A DNA stretch of 34,459 nt, from the NCBI GenBank assembly GCA_965225895.1, contig CBDDBR010000003.1:1-34459 (forward strand), written 5' to 3'. Of the stretch, positions 15,959-23,265 are shown in pieces. The notes under the pieces were generated by a model. It ran no database searches. It saw nothing but the letters and a program-made list of their open reading frames with translations, and was not told where the DNA came from. Each line of letters begins with the position of its first letter. Position 1 is the first letter of the stretch. Position numbers and translations under genes: made by a program. This DNA comes from Endobugula sp965225895. Its GTDB lineage: Bacteria > Pseudomonadota > Gammaproteobacteria > Pseudomonadales > Cellvibrionaceae.

Positions 15959-16798
15959 TTATCCTTTGATTGTTAAATGGTTGATTTTACCCTGACGAGT
16001 AGCCCTAACTATGTTCATACCTAGCTCTTCCGTGCAACCCAACTCCATAAGGTTGTTAAGTATACTTCGGTTCACTAAACCTTGCTCATCAACTGTAGGG
16101 GTCTTTAAAACCGTTTCGGTTGGTTGTTCAGTTGTTGCTTGAACTAGGGTGGTTTGTTCAGCTACGATAGTCTTAGCCTTTTCTTCTGCCATTTTGTTAA
16201 TGCGGTCTGCTTCCGCCTGCTTTTTTTCAGCCTGTTCTTTTTCGGCTCTCATTTCAAGCAATTCTTTTTTCTCAACACAAGCCTGCATTGTTAATTCGTG
16301 CTGTTCGTTAGCTGTGGCGGTTGATTGCTCATAATCAAAATCGTGTAGTTTTTGCAACACTTTAATCACTTCGTCAACATCATTAGCACTGTGGCAAGTT
16401 GGAAGCTCTGTTAAAACAGTTTTCATATCGTTAAGGTTGGTTTCAATCTGTGCCATTCTTTCGTCATATGCTTTAACAGGTTCTAATGCTGTTTGTCTAA
16501 ATCCTTTAAGGTTGTCACACCAGTGTTTACGCCAATTATCAATGATATTTGCCTGTTCCTTGATAACAGATACCTTTGTCTTTCCTGCATCGTCTAATGC
16601 TGTCATAGTTTTATTGATTTTGCGTGCAAGGTCTTTTCGTTGTTTGCGTCCGTCTTCTGTTTCCGCTGACATTGCAAGGACACCTGTTTCCTTAATCTTA
16701 TTGCTTATTTCCCCAATCAACTCGTTTAAAACATCTCTGTTCTCAAGTGTGTCAAGGCTGATTGCGTCTGTTGATATTATTTGTAATTCGTTTGTCAT
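15959..16798 (-). CDS. Coiled-coil recombination-associated phage protein (DUF1351-like)
   Basis: 279 aa. Long helical region (about 20-215) with a strong coiled coil around 175-210 (EMRAEKEQAEKKQAEADRINK), and a small C-terminal module (GLVNRSILNNLMELGCTEELGMNIVRATRQGKINHLTI) of a kind found at the end of many phage proteins encoded beside RecT/exonuclease genes. The upstream cassette AAAGGAGAAATAAAATG gives good translation. The DUF1351 label is from pattern recognition. The role is probably accessory to DNA recombination or to host nuclease control. Confidence 0.55.
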   Translation of the reverse strand: MTNELQIISTDAISLDTLENRDVLNELIGEISNKIKETGVLAMSAETEDGRKQRKDLARKINKTMTALDDAGKTKVSVIKEQANIIDNWRKHWCDNLKGFRQTALEPVKAYDERMAQIETNLNDMKTVLTELPTCHSANDVDEVIKVLQKLHDFDYEQSTATANEQHELTMQACVEKKELLEMRAEKEQAEKKQAEADRINKMAEEKAKTIVAEQTTLVQATTEQPTETVLKTPTVDEQGLVNRSILNNLMELGCTEELGMNIVRATRQGKINHLTIKG

Positions 16799-16810
16799 TT
16801 TATTTCTCCT

Positions 16811-17374
16811 TTAAAAGTTCAATAATTCGTTTTCAAAATTCTTTTTATCTTGGTCGTTTAGTTTTGGCAGAATCTTCGCCCATAGAATGTCCTGCGTTCG
16901 TTTGTACAGATCGTTAAATTCTTCTGGTGTCATTTTGCCAAATGATATTGATTTAGCTTTGTACGTATGACCGTTAATCCTTTGAACTATGAAATAATGC
17001 CCTGTCATTATTATTATGTCTTCTCGAAACTGTTCAAGATTCTTAACAATGGGCAGCCCTGTCTTAAGTTCTTTCGCAAAAATGTTGCAAAAGATTTCCA
17101 ATAGTTTTTCTTTCAGGGGATCGCTTCCTAGTGTCTCGCCAGCGGAGGCTAAAAAAATGTCGCCCCTTTCAGAAAAGTCCGTCCGCTCAGGGGGTTGCCA
17201 ATATTCAAATGCTGTATTTAACAACTTAAAATACTTTCTATGAAACTGCACATTCCTCGGCTGACTGTAATTCACCTGTATAACAGAACCGTCTTTAACT
17301 TTTGCTAATTGTTCAGCTGTTTCAGTATCTTTTGCGGTTAGCGTTAATCCTCTTTTGTTAAATAATCCTTTCAT
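16811..17374 (-). CDS. DUF1367-like phage protein
   Basis: 187 aa. The segment SQPRNVQFHRKYFKLLNTAFEYWQP (about 36-60) and the later FNDLYKRTQDILWAKILPKL match the pattern of the DUF1367 family, common in phage nin/recombination regions and of unknown function. It overlaps the exonuclease stop by 4 nt (ATGA). It likely acts in DNA recombination or replication, as the neighbours do. Confidence 0.65.
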   Translation of the reverse strand: MKGLFNKRGLTLTAKDTETAEQLAKVKDGSVIQVNYSQPRNVQFHRKYFKLLNTAFEYWQPPERTDFSERGDIFLASAGETLGSDPLKEKLLEIFCNIFAKELKTGLPIVKNLEQFREDIIIMTGHYFIVQRINGHTYKAKSISFGKMTPEEFNDLYKRTQDILWAKILPKLNDQDKKNFENELLNF

Positions 17375-18240
17375 TGTTTTGAAACCCTTATAGACAGTGA
17401 GGGATCGCCAGTTTTAGTGTGCTTCGTAACTATATCGGTCGCAACTCTGCCTCCTGCCAATTCTTCAGCTATCGCTCTCCATGCGACAGTTTCACGCCCT
17501 TTAGTTTCATAAACCTGTACATTGTTCGCCTGGTGTGGGCCGTAAGCTTTTAACCCATCGCCAAGTTCAGCAATTATTAATTTAAGCTCCTTTTCTTTTT
17601 CTTTGCATTGATTAAATTCAGCCGATAACTGATTATGTGTCTCGTCAAGATCCAATGAATTGCTTCCGACAAAGTGTCCGCTTTCAACCTTTGCTAAAAA
17701 GTTTTTAGAATCCCCAATAATACCATCAATCATAGCCGCGTCTTTATCAACATCAATGATGAGCATACTTTTTTTATCAACTACCAAGTCTTCATCCACA
17801 GGGGCAACCACATAAACACCTTTTCCAGCCCCTGTTAGCCACATATAGAATTGCATTTGCAACATATGGTCTTTAGGAACATCGCCAGTCACCGCCGTTT
17901 TATACATTTTAGAATCTTCACTTTCAGGGCATTTAATTTCAAGAATTGTAGTGCCGTCTTCGCTTAGTCCGTCTAAACTGCCCAGAAAAACATCGTCCCC
18001 ATACACGCACTCTGTGAATCTCCTACCCTGTATGATTTCCACCAAATCCCTAATCAATGACTCTGCTTTGGTGCCACGTTCTGTATGACGGTTGCCTGTG
18101 AATGTGTCTAAACCAGCAAACTTTTTATATGCGGTCATAGACCCATTCTGTAAGAGTGGAATCAAAGTTCCAGTTATTTTACCTTTTCGCAATTCAAGCC
18201 ATTCATCTGTGCCTTGTTCAATTTCAATTTTATTAAGCAT
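17371..18240 (-). CDS. YqaJ/lambda-exonuclease family nuclease
   Basis: 289 aa from the ATG at 18240. A GTG 15 nt upstream is possible, but it lies in the likely SD gtgaggaaaac, so I prefer the ATG. PD-(D/E)XK features are visible: E60 (TKAESLIRD), D90 (GSLDG), E101-x-K103 (LEIKCP) and the helix motif Q128-Q130 (LQMQFYMWL). Such exonucleases resect dsDNA 5' ends to give 3' ssDNA for an annealing partner, here RecT, which is immediately upstream and overlaps by 8 nt. Residues about 195-235 form a charged coiled segment. Confidence 0.9.
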   Translation of the reverse strand: MLNKIEIEQGTDEWLELRKGKITGTLIPLLQNGSMTAYKKFAGLDTFTGNRHTERGTKAESLIRDLVEIIQGRRFTECVYGDDVFLGSLDGLSEDGTTILEIKCPESEDSKMYKTAVTGDVPKDHMLQMQFYMWLTGAGKGVYVVAPVDEDLVVDKKSMLIIDVDKDAAMIDGIIGDSKNFLAKVESGHFVGSNSLDLDETHNQLSAEFNQCKEKEKELKLIIAELGDGLKAYGPHQANNVQVYETKGRETVAWRAIAEELAGGRVATDIVTKHTKTGDPSLSIRVSKQ

Positions 18241-19141
18241 TTTTGTTTTCCTCACTTTCAGAATTGGTTTCCTCGCTTTCAGAATTTATAACAACAAAGT
18301 TTGCTAAAATGTTTTTAGCCTGTGTCTCCGTCAGCTCTGCTAAAGATTTAACTTTAAATTGTTCACAAATACGCATTGCATCAACAACGTCTTTTCCAAA
18401 AACAATGTCACCGTTGTCAATATGTGCTTGTAACTTCGCCAGTGTATCTACTGAGATGATTATTTCATGTTTAGGTACATTTTCAACAAAACCGCCTTCA
18501 TTATCGTTGTCGATAGCCCGCATAACAGTGCTTGAAAGAGGTAATCTTTTGCATAACCTTTTTATAACTGTTTTTCGTCCCATTTCAGGATAGAGCTTAG
18601 GGTTACCCCAGATATAATCAGTTTTTGCAGAGTCCTTGACATCGTCCACTTCGTTTTTTGTCATAACTTCAACAATGGGTGTGCCATTTTCAACAGTGGA
18701 TGCCCAAAAGTGCGTTATTTCTCCCCTTTCTAAATCAGTACATTTAATAATCCTGAAAACAACTTCTAAGCCATCTTCGTAGGTCAGCGTGTCTTTAGCA
18801 TAAATTACACCACTGCGAATGGTCATATTATTCCGTCTGCACAGCTCAATTAATCCCCTATAACCTATTTGAAAGTCAACTCTCGGGTCTTTACCACGAT
18901 AAATAACGACATGTGCATGCTTGTGAACGGTGTCTGGCAGTAAACCGCATTCAAAAGATTTACAGAATGCCGCAAAAACAGCAACCCTTGGAAAGTCTGA
19001 AAGTGCAGGAGTTTCAACATATGCTGCATTCCAGGCTAATTTCATTCCCTCAGCGGTTATGTATTCGTTCGACAATTTAGCAAATATTTCCTCAGCTCTT
19101 GTTTCATTCACATATTCTTTTGGTGTAAGTTTGTGTTCCAT
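18233..19141 (-). CDS. recT: RecT-family single-strand annealing protein
   Basis: 302 aa. RecT features: AFCKSFECGLLPDTVHKHAHVVIY (about 58-81), RVDFQIGYRGLIELCRR (about 87-103) and YIWGNPKLYPEMGRKTVIKRLCKRLP (about 175-200). It pairs complementary ssDNA after resection by the YqaJ nuclease. The C-terminus ends in a repeated Ser-Glu run (NSESEETNSESEENKN). It is transcribed from the promoter at 19174-19202, with an AAAAGGAGAAAAAAG RBS. Confidence 0.92.
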   Translation of the reverse strand: MEHKLTPKEYVNETRAEEIFAKLSNEYITAEGMKLAWNAAYVETPALSDFPRVAVFAAFCKSFECGLLPDTVHKHAHVVIYRGKDPRVDFQIGYRGLIELCRRNNMTIRSGVIYAKDTLTYEDGLEVVFRIIKCTDLERGEITHFWASTVENGTPIVEVMTKNEVDDVKDSAKTDYIWGNPKLYPEMGRKTVIKRLCKRLPLSSTVMRAIDNDNEGGFVENVPKHEIIISVDTLAKLQAHIDNGDIVFGKDVVDAMRICEQFKVKSLAELTETQAKNILANFVVINSESEETNSESEENKNA

Positions 19142-19164
19142 CTTTTTTCTCCTTTTCTGTTCCT

Positions 19165-19202
19165 TGTAATTACACTATAATACTTGTGGTTACAAATGTC
19201 AA
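19165..19202 (-). promoter_or_regulatory. Leftward promoter with operator-like palindromes (recT)
   Basis: Minus strand: TTGACA (19202-19197), 17-nt spacer, TATAGT (19179-19174). TTGTGGTTACAA (19184-19195) lies in the spacer and the perfect palindrome TGTAATTACA (19165-19174) lies at the -10/start. Nearly the same element (TTGTGGTTACAC) lies in the promoter at 25922-25950. Confidence 0.7.
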
Positions 19203-19206
19203 GTGC

Positions 19207-19545
19207 TTATTTCAATGATGATGCTTTTTTTCTTATTATGTCGCATTTACTTTTTTTTGCCAGTTCAATGCATATTTCAATCGGGTTATAGCCCTGTTCT
19301 TCCCACCATATCTGCTCGCTGCCAGCGTTTGTTTGAAGTCTGTGATGTTCAACGCAAAGTGGGAGTGTCCACATATCGCAAGCTTTAGTGCCTATACCTT
19401 TGATGCCCTTGCCATATTTCAAACATGGGAAACTCACATGTGCTATCTGTACATCAGGGTTGCCACAAATGACGCAAGGATTATCTCTTGCCATGTTTTT
19501 GCGATGTTTGATGCTTTTTATTCTAGACTCTTTTATTATTTGCAT
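19207..19545 (-). CDS. Ref-like/DUF968 HNH-type protein
   Basis: 112 aa. The pattern CVICG-(n)-IAHVSF-...-GIGTKACDMWTLPLCVEHHRLQ has the CxxC, AH and PLCxxHH elements of the small zinc-binding HNH fold, and GTKAxDxWxxPLCxxHH is close to P1 Ref-type recombination nucleases. Such proteins nick or cut at recombination intermediates. It sits between the Dam gene (10-nt overlap) and the recT promoter, consistent with a recombination role. Enzyme activity is inferred. Confidence 0.7.
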   Translation of the reverse strand: MQIIKESRIKSIKHRKNMARDNPCVICGNPDVQIAHVSFPCLKYGKGIKGIGTKACDMWTLPLCVEHHRLQTNAGSEQIWWEEQGYNPIEICIELAKKSKCDIIRKKASSLK

Positions 19546-20261
19546 TTGAATAACTTTTCTATTCTCTTTGTGTCTTTTTCTTCTGCTTTTTTATTGATAT
19601 CACAATCTAACTCTATTTCATGGATTAATTCAAAATCATCTGGCATATTATATTCGCTGGTATAAACTTTGTACCCGTCTTTTGATTTACCCCTGCACCA
19701 CTGATAAAACTTTCCGTGGTCAAACTTTACTTTGTAACCAGCTGTGCCTTTATAAGGAGGGTCGCAATAAATAATTGTGCCATCAGGTTTAGGCAGTTCC
19801 ATTTCATCATAACTCCCGCTAGACCATATTATATCCAGCAACAACGGCGACTGGTTTTTCAAACTCCTATGACCCTCTCCTGTGTAGTTGTTTTTTTTGC
19901 TATCCCTAGCATATCCACAACCCCAGCCTCCACCAAAAGCACAACAAATACCTGAAAACCCCACTAATTCATCAGGGTATCTGTTTTTATTTTTTTTTAT
20001 ATCTTTATATAGTTCCTCGGATATTTTCTCATAAGGGACTTGCCAGCCCTCTCCGTATGCTTTTAAGCACGCCACAACGTATTTGTTTATATCGTTGCCA
20101 TATCTAACCCATTGACCAAACATGTCAGGTTGCACGTACTGTATCATATTGCCACCACCTACAAATGGCTCTACCCAATTACCCCCGGAGAGTCCGCTGT
20201 CCTGTTTCATTATTTCAAATATCTCTTTGCCTATTCGCCGTTTACTGCCCATGTATCGCAT
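19536..20261 (-). CDS. dam: Dam-type (D12 class) DNA adenine N6-methyltransferase
   Basis: 241 aa. Motif I FVGGGN (33-38), the acidic residue in GNDIN, and the catalytic motif DPPY (167-170) are in the order of D12-class enzymes; the N-terminal RYMGSKRRIGKEI is also typical. It methylates adenine in dsDNA using S-adenosylmethionine, probably for protection against host restriction. With the 5mC enzyme at 11584 this gives the phage two different DNA methyltransferases. The exact site is not predictable here, so the symbol is used in the generic sense. Confidence 0.92.
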   Translation of the reverse strand: MRYMGSKRRIGKEIFEIMKQDSGLSGGNWVEPFVGGGNMIQYVQPDMFGQWVRYGNDINKYVVACLKAYGEGWQVPYEKISEELYKDIKKNKNRYPDELVGFSGICCAFGGGWGCGYARDSKKNNYTGEGHRSLKNQSPLLLDIIWSSGSYDEMELPKPDGTIIYCDPPYKGTAGYKVKFDHGKFYQWCRGKSKDGYKVYTSEYNMPDDFELIHEIELDCDINKKAEEKDTKRIEKLFKCK

Positions 20262-20263
20262 AA

Positions 20264-21154
20264 TTAATTCTGCTTCATTATTTTTAGTATTGCTGGCAAG
20301 TATACTTGCTTTGCTAGTTCTCCTAATGGTTTACTTGGTGCATAAATTCCTTTTTCAGTCAAATAAAGTCTCTTGATAAATGTTTCATATTGGCTACTAC
20401 CATATGTATACCTTATTTGGTTAATAGCAGTGGTGAAATCTGACTTGCTCAAGTCAGGGCTTGAAAATATAAGATATGGGATTTCTTCCATTGGCTTATC
20501 TACATAATCTTTCCATGCTCCGTCTTTCAAGGCGTTGGCTACACTCTTTGTTTTGGTTTGGTGTTCGTTGCAGTAATCACCATATCCAAGCATGCCCTGT
20601 GCCATATCCTGTTCACACTCACCTCTATCAAGTAATTCTTGCCAAACCATGAGTGATGAATCCTCTCCACCTTTGGGTGTTTCAAAATTACTGAAGTCCG
20701 AATACATTTTTAAAAACCGCTCATTAATATTAACTTTAGTATTAACTTTATTATTAACTATAGTATTATGGTTCAAGTTTTCTTGTAAACCCCCTTCAAG
20801 TTTTCTTGTACCCCCCTTCAAGTTTTCTTGTACCCCCCCTTCAAGTTTTCTCACAGGGTTAAAATTATCTTTATTCTCATTTATGTATATGCATCGTCTC
20901 CCAAAATCATCATATTTTATAAAAATATGGCGTTGCTTTGATAGCGATGAAATCCATGATGAAATGCTTGCTTTTGATGTTTCGTTCTTACCAGCAAAAT
21001 AGCCATTAGATGCAAAGCAGTAGCCTAGTCCATTGGTCAAGGCAGATATCTGCGCATATAAAAGCTTTTCATTTGCTTTTAAATTTTTATCGTACATTAT
21101 ATACAATGGTATTATACAGTAATAATTGTGATTGTTTGTGTGATTTTTTGTCAT
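20264..21154 (-). CDS. Replication initiator-like protein with N-terminal winged HTH
   Basis: 296 aa from ATG 21154, which has GAGGGG 5 nt upstream. A TTG 12 nt upstream in the same frame is less likely. N-terminal wHTH: IPLYIMYDKNLKANEKLLYAQISALTNG...ASISSWISSLSKQ (about 18-78), as in lambda O-type and other phage initiators. A low-complexity central part (KLEGG/QENL units, about 100-130) corresponds to a DNA iteron array, so the origin is probably inside the gene. The C-terminal half is helical with no ATPase motif. Probably recruits host replication proteins. Confidence 0.75.
   Translation of the reverse strand: MTKNHTNNHNYYCIIPLYIMYDKNLKANEKLLYAQISALTNGLGYCFASNGYFAGKNETSKASISSWISSLSKQRHIFIKYDDFGRRCIYINENKDNFNPVRKLEGGVQENLKGGTRKLEGGLQENLNHNTIVNNKVNTKVNINERFLKMYSDFSNFETPKGGEDSSLMVWQELLDRGECEQDMAQGMLGYGDYCNEHQTKTKSVANALKDGAWKDYVDKPMEEIPYLIFSSPDLSKSDFTTAINQIRYTYGSSQYETFIKRLYLTEKGIYAPSKPLGELAKQVYLPAILKIMKQN
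20722..20856. other. Candidate replication origin: four iterons plus AT-rich unwinding element
   Basis: Four copies of TTCAAGTTTTCTTGTACCCC (last copy diverges after TTTTC) start at 20772, 20795, 20817 and 20840, at 22-23 nt spacing. Adjacent is an AT-rich stretch (20722-20770) with three TATTAACT units. It lies inside the initiator gene, like lambda ori within O. Confidence 0.75.
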
Positions 21155-21247
21155 ATGTCCCCTCAAACATTTCCCTCAGTTTAAATAAGAACCGGCGATG
21201 CTGAGGGGCAACGCCGGCCGTCATTGGAACTTAAAGGATTCAGTGAC
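21155..21247 (-). promoter_or_regulatory. Leader with alternative stems masking the initiator SD
   Basis: In the RNA, CCCCTCAG (21208-21201) can pair with CTGAGGG (21179-21173), or its CCCCTC with the SD GAGGGG (21164-21159). CCGGCG/CGCCGG (21217-21212 and 21197-21192) forms a hairpin whose loop holds the CCCCTCAG. Mutual exclusivity would allow control of initiator translation. Confidence 0.5.
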
Positions 21248-21253
21248 AAGATT

Positions 21254-21282
21254 AATGTACCCCATAAAAAACCCATTGTCAA
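21254..21282 (-). promoter_or_regulatory. Leftward promoter for the replication gene
   Basis: Minus strand TTGACA (21282-21277), 17-nt spacer, TACATT (21259-21254; 4 of 6). Start expected near 21247, giving a 90-nt leader. Confidence 0.5.
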
Positions 21283-21289
21283 CCATTCT

Positions 21290-21457
21290 TTAAAATGCCA
21301 GCGCCACAACATCTAAAAGATTGCAGTTGGTAATTTCAAACACCACCCAATTGTTTATTTCCTCAACTTTTTCCAACATGTTGTCTGGCAACACCTGACT
21401 ATACCGATAATCAGCTTCATCAAGCACTGCATTTTTGCACATACGTAAATTATTCAT
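21290..21457 (-). CDS. Small hypothetical protein (55 aa)
   Basis: ATG at 21457 with the strong cassette AAGGAGAAATAAA, overlapping the stop of the acidic-protein gene by 3 bases in an ATGA. The product is small and soluble (LEKVEEINNWVVFEITNCNLLDVV in the C-terminal half). No family recognised. Coupling and RBS strongly suggest it is translated. Confidence 0.6.
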   Translation of the reverse strand: MNNLRMCKNAVLDEADYRYSQVLPDNMLEKVEEINNWVVFEITNCNLLDVVALAF

Positions 21458-21831
21458 TTTATTTCTCCTTCGTTCATAATTTTAATTGCTTTTTCCGCAA
21501 TTGATGGATATATATCCATCAATGCACTCTCAAAATTCTCATAAATCTCTTTAATTGTAGCAGCGTCATCGTCAATGATGTGTCCATATTCTTCCACAAA
21601 CGCCTCCAAAAAGCTGTCTTTAAAAAACCTTAGTTCAAATTCTTCAGAATTGATATAGTCTGCATTTCTTTGCAGTGGTGTCAGCTCCAACAAAGCATCT
21701 CCGATTGCAGCTTCTAAATCACTGCTGGTTTCTAAAAAATAATCCGCGTGTTCTCCGACATCTTCGAATCTTACATCGTCTTCTTCGTAACTGTTGTAGA
21801 TTAACTCCGCGTAACTATTGGCACATATCAT
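21454..21831 (-). CDS. Highly acidic protein, possible DNA mimic
   Basis: 125 aa from ATG 21831, chosen because the cassette AAAGGAGAAATAAAATG directly precedes it. I count 32 Asp/Glu against 8 Lys/Arg, net charge about -24. The charge is spread along predicted helices. Such small, strongly negative phage proteins include DNA mimics that block restriction or nucleoid proteins (Ocr, ArdA). It does not match ArdA by eye. The location in an early accessory block fits counter-defence. Function is inference. Confidence 0.6.
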   Translation of the reverse strand: MICANSYAELIYNSYEEDDVRFEDVGEHADYFLETSSDLEAAIGDALLELTPLQRNADYINSEEFELRFFKDSFLEAFVEEYGHIIDDDAATIKEIYENFESALMDIYPSIAEKAIKIMNEGEIK

Positions 21832-21832
21832 T

Positions 21833-22258
21833 TTATTTCTCCTTTGTTTCCAGTTCGTTAAGTCCCACCAATTTAAGCACCGCCGGTTCATAGCCTCGCT
21901 CTTCAGCTTCTTTAAACCATTTTACAGCTTGTTTGTAATTCTTGGTAACGCCCAAGCCCTTTTCATAACAAGCACCCAAATGATATTGTGCTTTCAAATG
22001 CCCTTGTTTAGCGGCTTTTTCAAGCAACTCTACAGCTTTTTTAGGGTCTTTTTTAACACCATAGCCCACATCATAAAAAGTAGCCAAATAGTGTTGTGCT
22101 TTTGCAAAGCCTTGTTCAGCGGCTTTCTTAAACCATTCCGCAGCTTTTTTAGGGTCTTTTTTAACACTTTCACCAGTTGCATAACAAATACCCAAATAAT
22201 ATTGAGAGACCACACTGCCTTGGTTTGCTCTTTCTTTCATTTTTTTAAGCGCAATCAT
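21833..22258 (-). CDS. Sel1-like repeat protein C (three repeats)
   Basis: 141 aa, no signal peptide. Three 36-residue Sel1 repeats: SQYYLGICYATGESVKKDPK, AQHYLATFYDVGYGVKKDPK, AQYHLGACYEKGLGVTKNYK, plus a capping helix (EPAVLKLVGLNELE). The first two repeats use KKDPKKAxE rather than the TKDYKxAVKW of proteins A and B, so this is a diverged lineage. RBS AGGAGAAAAAAG. Likely an adaptor; partner unknown. Confidence 0.9.
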   Translation of the reverse strand: MIALKKMKERANQGSVVSQYYLGICYATGESVKKDPKKAAEWFKKAAEQGFAKAQHYLATFYDVGYGVKKDPKKAVELLEKAAKQGHLKAQYHLGACYEKGLGVTKNYKQAVKWFKEAEERGYEPAVLKLVGLNELETKEK

Positions 22259-22282
22259 CTTTTTTCTCCTAATTGTTAATTG

Positions 22283-23206
22283 TTAAAATTTATACGTAAA
22301 CCCAATGTTGGCATCACTATCAACGTAGCCATAAAAGTGGTCAGTGAAGCGATATTTTACCGACAGGGAGTAGGTTATTTTTTTGTTAGGCAAACTAAAC
22401 CTTTGCCATTCAGTCACCGCATCGCTTTTTTCCGTAAACGCTTTTTCTAATCTCCCTGTTAGCTGCAATTTACCCAAAGAGTATTTTATAGCAGTGCCGA
22501 CACCAGCGGATTCTTTTGAGATGCTGTAATTTTCATCGTTGTGGGTTTGCTTGTTGCCAAAAACATAAGCATCTACAATCACATTCGTTTTGGCAATAAA
22601 GGTTTTTGATACCTTCAACTGGTTAAATTGAGAAGCCTCACTATATTGAAGATTAACGCCCAGAACTTCCGTGTAGGCACTAATTAAGCCGTTAGTGCAA
22701 AGCACCGCTCCAGTGCCGCTTAAATCAGGCGACACACACGCTGTACCGTTAGAGATAGTGATTGCATTTGGTTCAACAGAGTTAATAATACTGTTTATTC
22801 TCGCCTTTTCTTTGTTTAATTCGTTGTCTTTTGTGATAAAAGCAGAGTCGTTTAAATAAAACACATCTTTTTCTTTAGATATAATTGTATCACCGACAAT
22901 ATTTTTGCTGATAAAACCATCTGGCAATTTTGTTAGTTTGTTTGTCTTTTTATTAAACACATAATCTACCCATATGTCGGCTACATCGACACTTTCTGTT
23001 ATTATGAAGTTCTCGTCTTCATAATTAACATTAGTGAATGTGATGTTCAGATTCTGCGGCTGCAGCGCATGTCTGGAATCATCATCTACCCAGAACGCAA
23101 CTAAGCTTTCGTTAGGGTATAGTGGCGATTCTTCGTAATCCAACCATGCAAAAGCATTTGTTGATACCATAAAGAATGCGGCGGCGGCTAATATTATTTT
23201 TTTCAT
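22283..23206 (-). CDS. Exported outer-membrane beta-barrel-like protein
   Basis: 307 aa from ATG 23206. A classical signal peptide is visible: KK, then IILAAAAFFMVSTNAFA with cleavage after AFA (residue 20), then WLDYEE. The mature protein is rich in alternating beta strands (LQLTGRLEKAFTE, ITYSLSVKYRF) and ends in NIGFTYKF, an aromatic C-terminus typical of outer-membrane barrels. An upstream in-frame ATG at 23269 with a better SD would add 21 residues. I prefer 23206 because it gives a normal signal peptide. Early expression of an outer-membrane protein suggests receptor masking or superinfection exclusion; this is inferred. Confidence 0.7.
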   Translation of the reverse strand: MKKIILAAAAFFMVSTNAFAWLDYEESPLYPNESLVAFWVDDDSRHALQPQNLNITFTNVNYEDENFIITESVDVADIWVDYVFNKKTNKLTKLPDGFISKNIVGDTIISKEKDVFYLNDSAFITKDNELNKEKARINSIINSVEPNAITISNGTACVSPDLSGTGAVLCTNGLISAYTEVLGVNLQYSEASQFNQLKVSKTFIAKTNVIVDAYVFGNKQTHNDENYSISKESAGVGTAIKYSLGKLQLTGRLEKAFTEKSDAVTEWQRFSLPNKKITYSLSVKYRFTDHFYGYVDSDANIGFTYKF

Positions 23207-23265
23207 TGTTTTGTTTCCTTTGTGAATATTATGTTTCATTTGTTCTGTTCTTTCTTTAAATTTAA

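Noticed and set aside
20772..20856. CRISPR-like short repeats
   Set aside because: Contiguous 22-23 nt repeats with no spacers; fits iterons.
21192..21217. Terminator
   Set aside because: GC-rich hairpin but no T-run after it on either strand; more likely part of the leader structure.
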